Below the pieces are notes generated by a model that made no database searches, was not told the DNA's origin, and saw only the letters and a list, made by a program, of their open reading frames with translations. Positions 10,332-24,140 of a stretch of DNA of 64,000 bases are shown here, piece by piece (within the stretch, counting starts at the first letter, position 1; each line of letters starts with the position of its first letter). The DNA lies in the NCBI GenBank assembly GCA_032164245.1, contig JAVMKO010000007.1:3782001-3846000 (forward strand), written 5' to 3'. Made by a program: the position numbers and the translations under genes. The stretch is from Sternotherus odoratus. Its lineage: Eukaryota > Chordata > Testudines > Kinosternidae.

Positions 10332-12090
10332 AAAAATGGGAGATAGGGCACTTTGTCCTTCTCTGAGCACTCACCGAATAACAGGAACAAGGAATTGTCA
10401 GCAAAGACTTTCAAAATATAAATCAGAAAGCTTACAGAAACCAAGGCAGGTTCCCTGTTTGGTTGTGAGGGTAACACATTCACAAGGGCAGCATCCTAGT
10501 AAAAAGAAAAGCTGGTGAGAGAGAGAGAGAAAGAGAACGCTATTCCCATTGGTGAGTGACTGTTTGCAGCCACCTAGGGAATACTGCGGGGGAGAGGAGG
10601 CGACAGGTGACCCACGTTCAGCAAAAGTCAAAGGAATTTATGCCAATTAAAAATGGAGGAATCGACCTGTTCTCGTGGTGAAAAATGGCAATAGTCCAAG
10701 ATCAGAAAGGACGCAAGACATGAGGTAATTCTGCACTCTTGGGAGCTGTGGAGATTAAACTGAATGTACGGTGCACCTGTGAAGCAGTGTCAGACAGCTT
10801 CAGCACATGGATTGATGACAGGACGTGGCCGAATGGGAATATACCAGTGATGTGGAAGTGCAGGAAAAGGCCTGATGCAATGTCCATTGAAGCCAAAGAA
10901 AGACTCCCGTTGACTTCGGTGAGCATTGGATCGGGTCTGAAGGTAGGGGACACATGTCAGTAGGAAGAGGGCAGTGAATATCAAGGTAAAGAAGGGATTG
11001 TCGCCAGGTGTGGACAAGAAAACAAGAACAGACGCTTGAGCTGGAGATTGGCTATTCCATTACAGCAATGGACTGACAATAAAGCCCAGCATTCAGCACT
11101 CTGCCGTGCGTTAGACAACAATTTCAGCTCCCATAATCCCTCGCTGCCAGAAGCTCATACAGAGGCTGTCAACAGAAAAACAGGACTGTTTATGGCTCAC
11201 AAAGGGAAGTCAACATTTCAAAGAAACACCAGGATGTGAAAATAGGTGAGAGTGGAGGTTGCAGGTCAGAGGAAGGGAGAATTTGGAAGATCTGACTTGA
11301 GTTATATGCTGTTGTGTAGCATTCTCCTGGACACATTGTAACAATACACTATAGTTACTGACCTGCTTAAGTTTAGAATTTATATATATTCTTGGATTTT
11401 GGTATCCTAAAAAGAATGATTATCCATAAGCTCTGAAAGTTTAGGTCTCCACTGTGCACAAAATAAGAATAAGTTGTTTGTTTACCAACTAATTGTCCTT
11501 ACAGAAAAGCTCCCCTGCATTGTACTTTGTTCTTAGTTTATTTTCTTTAAACCGCGCTCACCATCGCAGGGTTATAACACCCAAATCTGAAACACAACAT
11601 GTGCGTTGTGTCCCAGATGTCTTCTAAGAAAGCATTCTGCAGCCAAAGAAAGCAAGACAGCATAGTGAATACACACAGGGACCCGATATTACTGAAAACA
11701 TCTGCACAGCCAGTCCAACAAAATGTGAACATGCTATTTGTAAAGTGGTTCTTTTTAACCAAATTGCAGTGATTTTAAATACTTCTCTGTGATGAGATCT
11801 TTCACCTTCTTGAGTTTTTTAAATGGCTCCATTTCTTGTTGGTTTTGTCATTTTGCGGCTAAACCTTATTTTAGGGGAAGAAAAATAGTCTAGGGTGTTC
11901 ATGGTTTGTTCTCTTTATTGGTTGCCATCAACTCAATGAGATGTAAATTACATTTGGTTTCTGCCTGGAAACAGCACAAAATCCAAACAGCAACTGCATC
12001 TAGCTTTGGTCTTAGTATTAGACAGTTCTCGAGCCACTCCTCTTTCTGTGGACACTGCGTGTGTGTTTCGTGAGGTTAGGAAAATGTTCT
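10332..12090. other. Unannotated sequence
   Basis: A short GA-rich tract at about 10515-10535; nothing else recognised. Open frames are short and without domains. Confidence 0.35.
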
Positions 12091-12092
12091 AG

Positions 12093-12190
12093 TGAAGCAT
12101 TGCACAACTTTAAATGAAGCATGTTCTGTAACTGAGAAGGGACGTAAGATCGAAACAACGTTAAGCGAGAGGACGTCAGGTGGGGAGCTA
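12093..12190 (+). mobile_element. Fragment of the Tigger-like element seen at 45717-46584
   Basis: GCATTGCACAACTTTAAA, then GAAACAACGTTAAGCGAGAG, then AGGTGGGGAGCTACT correspond in order to the right end of the element at 46485-46584. Much more diverged than that copy, with the left part missing. Confidence 0.65.
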
Positions 12191-12534
12191 CTTGATGACT
12201 CTATCCGTGTGTACTTTCTCTCCCAGCTCCAGAGTTGCAAAAATTATTAGAATTGTCTATGGTGATCAATGGTTAACAGTTAAACAAAATCGACATTTAC
12301 TTCTGTGCAGTATTTGCTTTTAACTGTTCTATAGGTGTAACACATTGCTTCTGTCCATTGCACTTCCCAATGCTTCTGAAGACTTTCTCATTTAAATAGG
12401 TTTCCCATGCTCTCAATTCCAGTTTCTCAGCTGGTGCATATACAACCTGACCAGCATGCATATATAAAGCTTGGCAGTCAATAAGAGAGAGTGCTGAGGT
12501 TTCTGCCTAAATTTTCAAAAGTGGCTTCTGATTT

Positions 12535-12640
12535 GTGGTTCCCAACTTGAGATGCCTCTCGAGGCCCTGATTTTCAGAGTCCGTGTGCTCAGCGCTGTTT
12601 GAAAATCAGGCCCCTTCAAGCTGCCTCAGACTGGGTGGTC
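12535..12640. repeat. Old foldback repeat, AATCAGGCCC family
   Basis: GAGGCCCTGATTTTCAGAG is mirrored by TTTGAAAATCAGGCCCCTTC. Similar blocks occur at 31495-31620 and 35650-35800, so this is an interspersed repeat, not a local palindrome. Confidence 0.5.
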
Positions 12641-13224
12641 ATGGAGGAAATCATTTTTACAAATGTAAGTGCCTGTCTCTAAATGTTCCATTGTAAAGAT
12701 AGCAGCCATCTAAAGGAGAAAGGTGCCCCAATAACTCTAGGAGCACCTGACAGAGCAGTGCAGTGAGGCGGATGCTTGTATTACTAACCTGGCTAAGGAG
12801 AGGTCACACACTTGTCCTATTCTTCCCCATGTGCTGCCTTCACCTTTCATCTATCTCGACCAGTACAGGGACTAGCTGTCTCAGGGGGAAGTTTACACTA
12901 ACATCCTTCTTAGACACTAAGCAGCATACAAGTAAAACAAACTTTATTTAAACACTTTGATTAGAGATTAGGTGCAAAATTATTTTTTCCTGACAAGATC
13001 TAAGCTCAGAGCTCTCTGTTTCCTCTGCAATGGTGGATGACATCATTAACACTTGCTGACACTATATTAAGTGTTCAAGAAGCCAGCCAGTGTTGTAGCA
13101 GCAACACGAAACACTGAATACAAGTCCTGGGATGTAAAGATGGAAAGATTTTTTTAATTTTATTTTTAATTTTGATTATAGGTAGAGCAGGTAACAATGT
13201 TTGTAGATAAGGTTGTGTAACATT

Positions 13225-14325
13225 TTCCATTATAAGCCCCTATTTTCAGCTGCTTATAACTTTGATAAACTATAGCCATTCAGGCTGAAATTTTCCATGC
13301 CAGGTATCTACCCCAGGCTAAATTTGTTTAGAACAGTGGTTCCCAAACTTTAACAACCCGTGAACCCCTTTCACTAAAATGTCAAGTTTCGTGAACCCCC
13401 TCCTAAAAATGAATATTTCCAGGGATTTTCTCCCTCACCTCAGCATAAATTATAAAAGCAGTGATCTTGGAAATATAAAATGTGTTTTTATGACATGCTT
13501 ATTCCACAGTATTTATTAATTATTCTTTATCATTACAACATTTTTATTACATTATGAAAACAGCAACATTCTTCCAAGAATTCCTTTTGTAGCTTGTATC
13601 ACTTTTGATTAAGCTGGTTATAAGACAAGGCTCCTATCAGAGGTGGCAGTAGAAAAAAGGAATGTAGGTGCAAAGCCCCTACACACCCCTAAGCCTGGGG
13701 CCTCTGCTGGCAAAGGGGGGCCATGGAAAGAAAAGGGAGGAACCCATAGGGGGGTGCGCTGATGCGGGGGTGGCATGTCACCCTTGTCGCCCCACATACT
13801 GGCACCTCTGGCTCCTATGTTTCATCAAGGAGTATCAGATGGGAAACAACATGAAGGGATTTAAGAAGCCAACTCAAAGATTTCCTGCTACACAAGCATT
13901 CAGGTCTTGAGCAGTCCAGGCAACACACATTACAACAAAGCTTAAACTTGTTCTTCATAATCAGTGTAAAAACAATACTAGCTGCCTGTTTTTAATTTTA
14001 AAAACAGCAAAAAATATCCACCTCCCTGTCCATTTCTTGTAAGGAGTCTTGAAGTTGAAATCTCCTCAGTGTGATAGAGATGCTTGCTTTGATCTGTTTC
14101 GCTCTTGGAAGTCCCCGGGCTGCTGGCCCCAGGCTGCCCCATGCTGTCCCTATCGACAGCTCTGTCCACCATTAGGGAATTTTTTCCTGAGAACCCCCGT
14201 AACAATTTGTGAATGCCCAGGGGTTCACGAACCCCAGTTTGGGAACCACTGGTCTAGAAAGTTTCAGACAAAAAGGGTTTAGCCAGTTCTAAGAATGAGG
14301 TTAGGGGAAAATAGGTAGCTTTGCT
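13225..14325. repeat. Host repeat split by a hAT insertion
   Basis: TTTTCAGCTGCTTATAACTT ... AGGCTGAAATTTTCCATGCC on the left and AAGTTTCAGACAAAAAGGGT on the right of the hAT read as one older interspersed repeat that I recall from turtle genomes. Uncertain boundaries. Confidence 0.4.
13334..14251. mobile_element. Non-autonomous hAT element, 918 bp
   Basis: Ends CAGTGGTTCCCAAACTTTAA and, read inward from the right, CAGTGGTTCCCAAACTGGGG. Target duplication GTTTAGAA (13326-13333) and GTCTAGAA (14252-14259), one mismatch. GTGAACCCC and its complement recur just inside both ends. Same family as 17077-17816. No transposase. Confidence 0.9.
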
Positions 14326-14329
14326 AATG

Positions 14330-17065
14330 TTAAAAGAGAGAGAGAATGTATACACATAAATATCTGTTTTGGTTCATCTTTAGAATATAGTGTATTTTAG
14401 TGAATGGAAATTGTGCTTCTGCAATATAACCAGAAGTCATATTGATGGCACATGTAATGGGCAGGCTAAAACCTAATCTGGTTGTCCTTGCTGGATCGTG
14501 TATGTGGGCGGTTAATATTATTATACATTATGTTTTCATATTCATATTCCAAAACTGGCCCCTTAACATTCACATTAGAATGAAACGTCTCACTTCTGGT
14601 CTTTCTAAAGCCTTTTTTAGTTTGTTTTTTAAACTTTGAGTGGCCTGAGGCAATACGGCATGTAGCGCAACATTGGAGCCTTCTGGATGACATTGTCGGC
14701 CTCAGACGGGTTCTGAAGACCTGTTCTATGTAGCTATTTACTAGCCAATTGGATTCCTGCCAGCTGCTTAATGGATCATGAGTGAGTCAGTTTCTTTCTG
14801 CCTCTTAGCAAAGTCAATTTGTCCACCAATACACCATTTGCTTTTATGTGGGTGGCACTGCTGTGACAAGCATCTTCCAAAAGCCTTTGCGTCCATAGGT
14901 AACAAGTGAGTTCCAAGGCTTGGCGGGGAGGGGACAGTAACTGATTGTTAGGGAGGTGACCAAAGCAGAAGGGATGCATTAGTGAATGCCTGCTAGGAAA
15001 ATTAAACATTAAACGCGCTCTCGGTACCTCTGTCCTCTCCAAGTGGTTCAAAGAATACAGCCGGCAGCAACAGATAAGATGAATGTTTGAGAAAATATTG
15101 GAGGCACATTTGGCTTTGGATTCAATGCTAATAGTATTTGATGGGGAGAGTATGGGCATCGGGTGTGCATGGACTCCTGGACTCAGTCACGGCTGGACAG
15201 TAAGCTGGGAGATGAATTCCTTATCGTTTGGATGAATAACCAACTCCGCTTGTGTCTGGGTCCCATGTTGCCCTGAAGCACTGTGTTTTTATGAACGATC
15301 TGGTTTACATTTAGATGAAAGATACACGTTGGCTGAGTCACTTAGGGGTTGAAGTTACAGAAGGATGGGCAACTAAAAATTAACACTACCACCAAAAAGC
15401 TATGAGGAACAACAGCCAACATCAGCACAGATCCTTCCAGCTGTGTTGAGATGCAAGGCAGGCCATGGTCCTTTCTTCCCCTTTGCTTTACTCTGGGAGG
15501 ATGCGGACAATGCTAAATAGTTTATGCTGCTTCTCTTCCCACAGATGCCACTGAATTCCTTGGCCATCCTCAATGACACTCCAGCAGACACTGATAACTT
15601 TGTCTTTGTTGGAGACTTTCTTGCAGCTGCTATTCCTCACAATTATTTAGGCTGGTCTATGCTGATCTTCTAAAAGAATCTCCCACACTGTCGAATCTTG
15701 ACCCATATCTGCACCTCATCTGTCCCCCTCTTTATCAACTCAGGTGCAGGGTTTTTTTCCTAAAAACAGACACTCCATACCAGACTTAAGAACCGTTTGT
15801 GTCACGATTAATTTTCCAGGATTTCATCCCGGCCAGTATTTTAATGAGTGTGCGATGCTTTTGGTATTAGCTGCTATTTCTGGATTTAATCTTTGACTCA
15901 GTTTGGTTCTGTGCTGTTGTTTCTGTAGCTGTAGGATTAGGATATAACTTGCTCTGTTGAGACCGACGTACTAGACTTTGCATTTGACCCCAGTTGGTAC
16001 TTGTTCCTTTAGTTAATTGCATCCTGGCTCCTATTTTTTTACAGACCATAACAACATAACACATAAAGGCATCCTCTCCTGGCATCAGTGTAAGGGAAAA
16101 GATGCTGTCCTCTGCCTATCTCTCTTTTGCTATTCAGAATCTAAGCAGCCCAAATGTTCAAGGCCTGCCTTATCCATTTAAACCCAGAGCCCTGATGGAT
16201 GGGCAAAATTCCAAGACCTTCGTCCCCAGGCTGCTGCCTTGGGAACTAAGGGTCTTGCAGCGAGAGCTTGGTAACTCCTGTGGACCCATCCTCCATCATC
16301 ATGATAGTTGGGTTGAGGCCTAATCCACAGGAAAGCACGTCTCCCAACCTCTGTGGGGCGGGGAGACCACAGTATTCCTAACCCACCAAGGAGTGGCTTG
16401 CCCCTGCTGTCTGCCCAAGGCGCCTAAAGTTGCCACTCTTCGAAAGCCATAAATCAGTTTAGACCACAGTATCCACATCCGTACGTCATGAGTTCTGAGT
16501 CTGCGCAACTCACCTCACGCAGTGGCTTCCAATCCCAGACAACCCCATGCAAACCACACAAGCTGCATCAGCCCCACCCTTATCTGAGGCCAGATAACCC
16601 ACAAGCAAAAGAAAAGATTTGAATTTGACCTTGTGCCATGTAACCGTGAACAGAAGTAACCAGATGCCTAGTGATTTGCTAACTATGGAAAACACCACTA
16701 GGAGCAGGAATCAGGAGTTTAACAAGGGGGGCCCCAAGGTTCATTGGCTCCTGCCTGGAGTTGGTCTCACACTCCCAGAACATCCTGGCCCCCTGGTGGG
16801 GATGGTACTCTTCCACCTGATCATCTCCCTTGACTAAGAGCTTAGGCTGGGGTAGGACATGGAGACTGTGGGACTTAGTGGGGGCGCGGGTGGGAGAGAG
16901 AGAGCTTGGACCTGGATACAGAGTAGTATGTGGGGAATTGTGTCAGCCTGGTTGTGGGGCAACAGGAGAGGAGTGTACGCAGAACTGGGTGGAACGTGTA
17001 GGTCTGGGTACCAACGCAGTGTGGGAGAGCTCAGGACTGGGTAAGAAATCCCATTTTCTGCATAT
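14330..17065. other. Unannotated sequence
   Basis: No exon or repeat that I can name. AT-rich up to about 14650 and more GC-balanced between 16100 and 17040, where short open frames overlap without domain signatures. Confidence 0.35.
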
Positions 17066-17076
17066 TCCTCTTAACC

Positions 17077-17816
17077 CAATTGTTCCCCAACTTTAACAAC
17101 CCATGAACCCCTTTCACTAAAATGTCATCTTGCAAACCGCCTCCTAAAAATGAATATTTCCCGGGATTTTCTCCTTTACCTGAGTATAAATTATAAAAGC
17201 AGTGATCTTGGCAATGTAAAATTTGTTTTTATGACATGCGTATTGCACACTATTTATTGTTAATTATTAATCATTACAGTATTTTATTACATTATAAAAA
17301 CAGCAGCACTCTTCCAAGATCTCACTTTCGTAGCTTGTATCACTTTGAATAAGCCTGTTATAAGACAAGGCTCCTGTGTTTCATCAAGGAGTATCAGATG
17401 TGAAACAACATGAAGGGATTTAAGAAGCCAACTCAAAGAGTTCCTCCTACACAAGCATTCAGGTTTTGAGTAGTCCAGGCAAACAATGCACGTTACAACA
17501 AAGCTTAAACTTGTTCTTCATAATCATTGTAAAACCAATACTAGCTGCCTATTTAATTTTAAAAACAGCAAATATTATCCATCCCCCTTTCTATTTCTTA
17601 TGAGGAGTCTTGAATTTTAAGTCTCCTCAGTGTGGTAGAGATGCTTGCTTTGATCTGCTTAGCTCTTGGAAGTCCAGGGACTGCAGGCTGCTGGCCCCAT
17701 GCTGCCCGGGATCCCTAGGGCAGCTCTGTCCGCCATTAGGGATTTTGTTCCCGAGAACCCCCTGAAACAGTCTGCGAACCCCCAGGAGTTCACAAATCCC
17801 AGTTCAGGAAGCACTG
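17077..17816. mobile_element. Non-autonomous hAT element, 740 bp
   Basis: A second copy of the 13334-14251 family in the same orientation: ACTTTAACAACCCATGAACC near the left end and CCCAGTTCAGGAAGCACTG at the right. The interior shares TTTTATGACATG, GACAAGGCTCCT and GTTTCATCAAGGAGTATCAG with the first copy. Target duplication TCTTAACC (17069-17076) and TCTTAACT (17817-17824). It is shorter because of internal deletions. Confidence 0.85.
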
Positions 17817-17824
17817 TCTTAACT

Positions 17825-19122
17825 TGAACCTTCCTGCAGAAGTTCCTTTTCAGAGGCATACATCTCCTGACTGCAGAGTCCTTGTATTATACTGTGTTAA
17901 TACATGCGAAATGTCTAAGTCCTTAAAGAGGTAGGCATTTCCCAAAGGCCAGCAATGCTAAAAGTCAGTTTATCACTCAACTATTGCAACTGATTCTTTT
18001 TCCCCTCTGAGACGGCTTCAGAATCTGTTTGTGAGATGCATGCAGCATGTCTGACCGCAATGAAATTGAGGCTTTGCTCTTTCAGGAGCACGCATTAGGA
18101 AGAGTCGGGAGTCTTCCATAGTTGAGACTGTAACTAGCTTTCCATTACAAACTTGATTATAATCCTCTGCCCCACTAAAACTAAATCAATCTATGATTCA
18201 TGTCTAGTCCTCTGCTGGAGAATAATTGGTTTAGAAAGTAAGTGGGTAATTGGACGGGGGAACTAGCCAAATATATAAACCAAAAGTTTTCACTTTTGTA
18301 TAAGTTCCCCAATTATTATTTGGTTTGGAGTTTGTTGATTTTCATTTATTTACCATCCTGCAGTTAACTCACAACCAACTTGAACTAGAAACTCTGAATG
18401 TGGTTTATTCTACTGTCCTTATCCAACACTGAAGCATCCCGAGGCAGAATGTACAATCCAGATAAACTCCGCAGGCTCCCTGGTCGGGGACTAAAGTAGG
18501 GTTGATACACTGTGCGGGAAAAGAGAGACCCACGGGCTCTGTATAGCCACAGGACCATGGCAAGTCTGCAGAATGAGAAAAGCCTGAGCGCCTCTGTGGT
18601 CCTACAGCATTTAGGAATTTATGATAAAACTGTCCAGTCTCGGCTATTCTCATTGGGCTTGAGGGTTTTATATGATCTGCAGGACCAGAAATAACCTCCC
18701 AGGCTAACCTAGGACAGGGAGCATGCAGAGCACACAACCTTTCCCCGGGCTATAGAGGGGCAACCATCACTGTCAGATCCTGCCGTACACACTGGAGTGG
18801 GGCTAGAGTTGAATCTTCTGCCGGACATTGTTTCTGAGCTCCACAAGAAACTACATGCTCTCCAGTATGGAGTAAATGACTCCTCTTTGTCTAGGGAGAA
18901 CTTTTAGCTGCTCCTTAGCCATTTCTCAGTATTTCTGTCTATACACACACAGTTGGGTTTTGTCCAGCTCTTGGGCAAGAGGTAGGGGCGTGTGTATATG
19001 TGTTTAAGAAACCTCTCCTCCTACTTGTACCTCTGTTCCCATGTTCCCCGAGGTAGAAGGACTTTCCTGATGGTTGCCACTAACAGTGCTCACTGCTCCT
19101 CTGAGTGAGGAGGATGGAGAGG
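17825..19122. other. Unannotated sequence
   Basis: No repeat or exon recognised. The minus-strand open frame at 18405-18737 shows no known domain. Confidence 0.35.
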
Positions 19123-19130
19123 ATGTAGGA

Positions 19131-19252
19131 TAGGGTGACCAGACAGCAAGTGAGAGGTCAGGACAGGGGGTGGAGGGTAATAGGAACCTATATAAGAAAA
19201 AGACCCAAAAATCGGAACTGTCCCTATAAAATTGGGACATCTGGTCAGCCTA
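19131..19252. mobile_element. Short non-autonomous hAT element, 122 bp
   Basis: Ends TAGGGTGACCAGAC and ...CATCTGGTCAGCCTA are inverted repeats. Exact 8-bp target duplication ATGTAGGA at 19123-19130 and 19253-19260. A diverged partial copy lies at 27506-27587. Confidence 0.9.
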
Positions 19253-19260
19253 ATGTAGGA

Positions 19261-20221
19261 CCACAAATATGGCAGTCATTTTAAATGGTCAGGAAATTGT
19301 AAGCTTAGGTTAAAAAGGAAAAGTTCTGAGAGTCAGAAAACTTGGAGGATCATTGGTAGGTGAAACAATCTAAACCTCTGAAAGTCTGGAAATTCTCAGA
19401 TAAGGCTCCCATGCTAACCTTAACTTTGCCCTCGACCAGAATCCCCTGTCTAGCCTTCAACTATCACCACAGACCTCCACTCTCCTGAATCTTGCACACA
19501 GCACTCCCCAGGTGGTCCACAGAGGACACTGCCTTTTCGAGCACCCTCCTATGATCTGGATAAGCCACATTGCACTGCTCTATGATACTCATCCTCCCAA
19601 CATTGGTTAGAGACCATACGTTGAAGACATAGCCAGAGTCAAACTTCTTCCACATCCATGCTGAGCATACAGGCTGCAGACTCCAGCCTGTGATATCCCC
19701 GTGTCTAATCTAGAACCGAAGTGTGGCAGCAGGTGAGTTCAGTGACCATTAGATTATAATTCATACAGCAGGCAAAAGAAAGACCTTTTGTGTTGCAGCT
19801 AGTTGGGCTTTCCCACCAGTGAGTGGAAGATACTCACAGCAACATGTCCAAGGTGGGCCCGGGAAACGAGTGCTGGACATTTAGGTTTGTTGTAATTACA
19901 TGAAAATAAACCTACATTGTAGTCTCCTCACTTTGTGGTTTATTTTCATGCAATTCCAACACTTCTGTAAAGCTGTTTCACATTAATAGAGACCTATTTA
20001 CAAACTGAACGGCATCTTACTATTGTTTTTCTGGGCACTGTGCATTCTCCAGGATTTTTACTTGTGTGACAGGTAGGAAAAAGAGCTGCCTCCAACTTGC
20101 GCATAATTTTAACTGGTTACAGGTGTAAGGAGGAGAGCAAGGAAGATGGCTCATCCCCTCTTACCTTTTGCAAGCGTGTGGTCACAAGCAGACATAAATC
20201 CTTCCCCAGCCACCACCTCTT
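19261..20221. other. Unannotated sequence
   Basis: Nothing recognised apart from a local inverted pair around 19893-19955 (ACATGAAAATAAACCTACA and TGTGGTTTATTTTCATGCAA). Confidence 0.35.
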
Positions 20222-21186
20222 CATAGAATCCTAGAATATCAGGCTTGGAAGGGACCTCAGGAGGTCATCTAGTCCAACCCCCTACGGTCCAACCCCAACT
20301 AAATTATCCCTGTCAGGGCTTTGTCAAATCTGACCTTAAAAACCTCTAAGGAAGGAGATTCCACCTCCTCCCTAGGTAACCCATTCCAGTGCTTCACCAC
20401 TCTCATAGTGAAAACATTTTTCTTAATATCCAACCTAAACCTCCCCCACTGCAACTTAGGACGATTACTCCTTGTTCTGTCATCTGGTACCACTGAGAAC
20501 AGTCTAGATCCATCCTCTTTGAACCCCCCTTTCAGGTAGTTGAAAGCAGCTATCAAATCTCCCCTCAGTCTTCTCTTCTGTAGACTAAACAATCCCAGGT
20601 CCCTCAGCCTCTCCTCATAAGTCATGTGCTCCAGGCCCCTAGTCATTTTTGTTGCCCCTCTCTGGACGCTTTCCAATTTTTCCACATCTCTCTTGTAATG
20701 TGGGCCTCAAAACTGGACACAGTACTCCAGATGAGGCCTCACCAATGTCGAATAGAGATGAACGATCACGTCCCTCGATCTGCTGGCAATGCCGCTACTT
20801 ATACAGCCCAAAATGCCGTTAGCCTTCTTGGCAACAAGGACACACTGTTGACTCATATCCAGCTTCTCATCCACTGTAATCCCTAGGTCCTTTTCTGCAG
20901 AACTGCAACCTAGCCATTCGGTCCCTAGTCTGTAGCAGTGCATGGGATTCTTCTATCCTAAGTGCAGGACTCTGCACTTCTCCTTGTTGAACCTCATCAA
21001 ATTTCTTTTGGCCCAATCCTCTAATTTGTCTAGGTCCCTCTGTATCCTATCCCTACCTGCCAGCATATCTACCACTCCTCCCAGTTTAGTGTCATCTGCA
21101 AACTTGCTGATAACCCCACTATTATCAAGTACTTGGATGTCCCTTGCAAAATAACACAGGCTACTGCTCTGATAAATAGTTTGCAA
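20222..21186 (-). mobile_element. CR1 LINE, 3' third, with reverse transcriptase remnant
   Basis: Antisense CR1. The 3' end is at the low-coordinate side (CATAGAATCCTAGAATATCA, then GGACCTCAGGAGGTCATCTA). On the minus strand three open blocks run in order: one containing the catalytic motif region KFADDTKLGG (20953-21186), then a block with [15 protein letters not shown] (20707-20943), then the C-terminal block with [18 protein letters not shown] and [12 protein letters not shown] (20299-20685). These are the palm, thumb and tail of the CR1 ORF2 protein. Frame breaks separate the blocks. This is the least decayed CR1 in the window. Confidence 0.93.
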
Positions 21187-23194
21187 TATTTTCCCATTAG
21201 GTTAGTTGGAATAGCATCTGCATACTGCCTTTGTTCGGTGATTCGCCAAAGGCAATCTCTTTAGTGCTGAAAATGGTTTCTTTGTGTGCAAGACAATCTG
21301 TTCAGCACTGGTGCAGTAAAGACAACAATAATTGTCAACAATGAAGCACATGAGGAAAGCACTTTTTCCCCCACCAAGTATAATTGCATTTTTTGTATGG
21401 AGTTCAAAAAAAGAGCTTTAACATGGGAGGGACAATAAGAATTGAGATCACTGAAGACCATGTTTGTAATTAATTTGGGGCCAAAGTTCAGTGCAGAACA
21501 ATTTGTGTGTGTGTGTGTGTAATGGTGTTAATATGGCAGGCATCCATCTTGAAAGATGATAATGTAAGCACCAAAACCGTCTGTTACTGTGTGTCATGGT
21601 GTAGCAGCGCGAACGGCTAAAAAGTCCAGTCATAGAGCGACCATCTTAGCCACAGATAATGCAGGCACGAGGTGTGGGGCCAGAGGATGAAGCCCCACAG
21701 TTAGTGCTTGAGGCCTGCTGTGCTTTCTTCTCTCGCTTTGCTTTCCCCCCTCACTCATCCCCCTCTCTTCAGCCTCTGTGGTGCAGTGCACCTCTCCACT
21801 GTGAGCTGTTGCTAGATGCACCTTCCCAGCTTGCGGTGTCAGCGTTGAAAGTATTTCAGTCCCTCTTGCAAACATCCCTGGACCTGAGCCTTGGTCGATC
21901 CAGTGGCCTTTAATTCTCCATACAGGAGATCCTTTGGATGTAGGCTGAGAGATGCAATAAAATGCAAGTGTTTTAAATATGGCTGGTCCCAGTGGAGGAA
22001 TAATTAGTGTTTCTTCTCTTAACTTTCAGTTTCTGGTGCAGCAAGAAGATGCTTGGGATTCTGGTTGTGATTAAGGGATGCTTTGCTATCTTCTTGTTTC
22101 TTGTTCTTTAGGCCCGTAGGGTCTGGGAACATTATTGAGACATCTCACTCAGCCTGCATTAGGACGGGGGAATGCCTCCAATTTTTCTTCAGTGATCTCA
22201 GTGGCCAATTTGAGGCCTTGATCCTGGAAGCGACTCTCCACAGGTGCAGTCAATGGGGCTCTGTTTACATACTGGAACCAGCTCACCCAGAGTTGCTTGC
22301 AGGATTGGAGCCTAGGAGAGCCCATTCCTTGGCCAAAGAAATCTAGACTGCAGTGTATGGAGCAAGATGTTCCTTCTGAGAACCAAGGTCTTCCTCTAAA
22401 CAAATGAACCAAATACACTACATCAAATAAACATTCAGACATTACAGTACACTGAAAGGCACAGAGCTTAATAGACTTTTTAAAGGGGAATGTATGGATT
22501 CCATTTGTTCTCTGCTAAAGGGAGAACAGGAATTTCATACAGGAATACATCTGAAAGAAGAAGTCACAAAGAAATCAATTCACTTTCTTGTAGTTTGCCT
22601 GTAGTACCCTAGTGGTCATTAACTATGATTAAGGATCTGAACAAGAGATTTCTTTGTCACACCTTCTCCCCTTACACTTGTTTGTGGTTTTTATTTGTAC
22701 TGCTTAGTAACACCCGGTCTCTGAGAAGTTCATGCAGATCTTTTGTTCGATCTTGTAGCAAAGTCATAGACCTGTTTATGCTGTTGGAGACTGTTGCCAT
22801 GGCAGTGAGGGGGATGTCAGAAGTTCAATATTAGAACTTTACTGGGGTCAGTTCAGCTGAGTGGATGGGAACTGCACGAGAGAGCATGCTGCTTGGAAAT
22901 GCAATGATATTTAAGGTCTAGCAACAAATGCTAAGGAAAACTGTGTGATGGCAAATGCAAAGTTCAGTGTGTACTATTTAAGTGCAATGTGTTTTAAAGT
23001 CTGCCCTGGTATCCTAGTCCTTCTCTAGGAACTCGATCCTGTGAGGTGGTGGTGGTAACCTCCTGGAGGCAGCGGTAGCCAACATTACTCAGTACCCTAT
23101 GGGTGCTCTCAGACATCTCAAGATGAGGCTCATTATCTTGGATGCATATTCCAGCAATCCCTGTTTATTTCAGTGAGCTCCTCTCTTTCAAACG
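21187..23194. other. Unannotated sequence
   Basis: A (GT)n run of about 8 units at 21506-21521. No exon or repeat family recognised in the rest. Confidence 0.35.
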
Positions 23195-24140
23195 TACGAA
23201 CATAAGAGCTGCCATACAGGATCAGACCCATAGTCCATTATGCTCAGTTTCCTGTCTCCAGCAGTGGCACATACCAGAGCTTCAGGGGCAATGTACGAAA
23301 CAAGGCAATTATGGAGTGACCTACCTCTGTCTTCCATTCCCAGCCTCTGATAGTCAAAGATTTAGAGTCACACTTACCATGGGGTTGCATCCCTGACTAT
23401 CTTGGCTAATAGCCATTGATGGACTGGTCCTCCATGAATTTATCTAATTCTTTTTTTTACCCAGTTATACTTTTGTCCTTCATAACATCTTATGGCAGTG
23501 AGTTGCACAAGTTAGTTGTGCATTGTGTAAAAAATTCATCTTGTTTGTATTAGACATCAGGTGACTGGAGTTTTGTGTGTGTGAAAGGGTAAATAATACT
23601 ATTCTATACAGGGATACGAGGTAGATAGGGTAATATCTCTTTCCTAGTACAAACAGCCCTAATCATCATCATCATCTCTCCTTGTATAGAAGCTGTTCCA
23701 TACTCTTCATCCCCTCTGTTTCCCTTCTCTGAGCCTTTTCCAGTTCCACTATATCTTTTCTGAGATGGGGCAACCAGAACTGGACACAATATTGAGGGGT
23801 GGGCACACCACAGATTATATAGTGGCATTACGATATTTTCTGTTTTATTTTCTATCCTTTTCCTGATAGCTCTTAACATACTGTGAACCTTTTTGACCGC
23901 TGCTGCATGTTGAGCAGAAGTTTTGCAGAGCCATCACTATCTGTGGGCACTCCAAGATCTCCTCCTTGGGTGGGGACAGCTAGTTGAGAACCCATCATTG
24001 TACATGGATCGTTGGAATTGTGTTTTCCAATGTGCATTTCTTTGCACTGATCGGTGTTGAGGTTCATCTGCCATTTTGCTGCCTAGTCACCCAGGCTTGT
24101 GAGATCTCTCTGTACCAAGATACTCCTAGGCCCCTGAGTG
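23195..24140 (-). mobile_element. CR1 LINE fragment, older subfamily
   Basis: Antisense CR1 with the 3' end near 23195 (CGAACATAAGAGCTGCCATA, then GGATCAGACCCATAGTCCAT). Further in, GATGGGGCAACCAGAACTGG and GCACTGATCGGTGTTGAGGT are typical CR1 ORF2 segments. More diverged than the copy at 20222-21186 and without a usable frame. Confidence 0.8.

Noticed and set aside
20299..20685. 128-codon minus-strand open frame as a host gene
   Set aside because: It is the C-terminal part of the CR1 ORF2 protein, next to other CR1 blocks.
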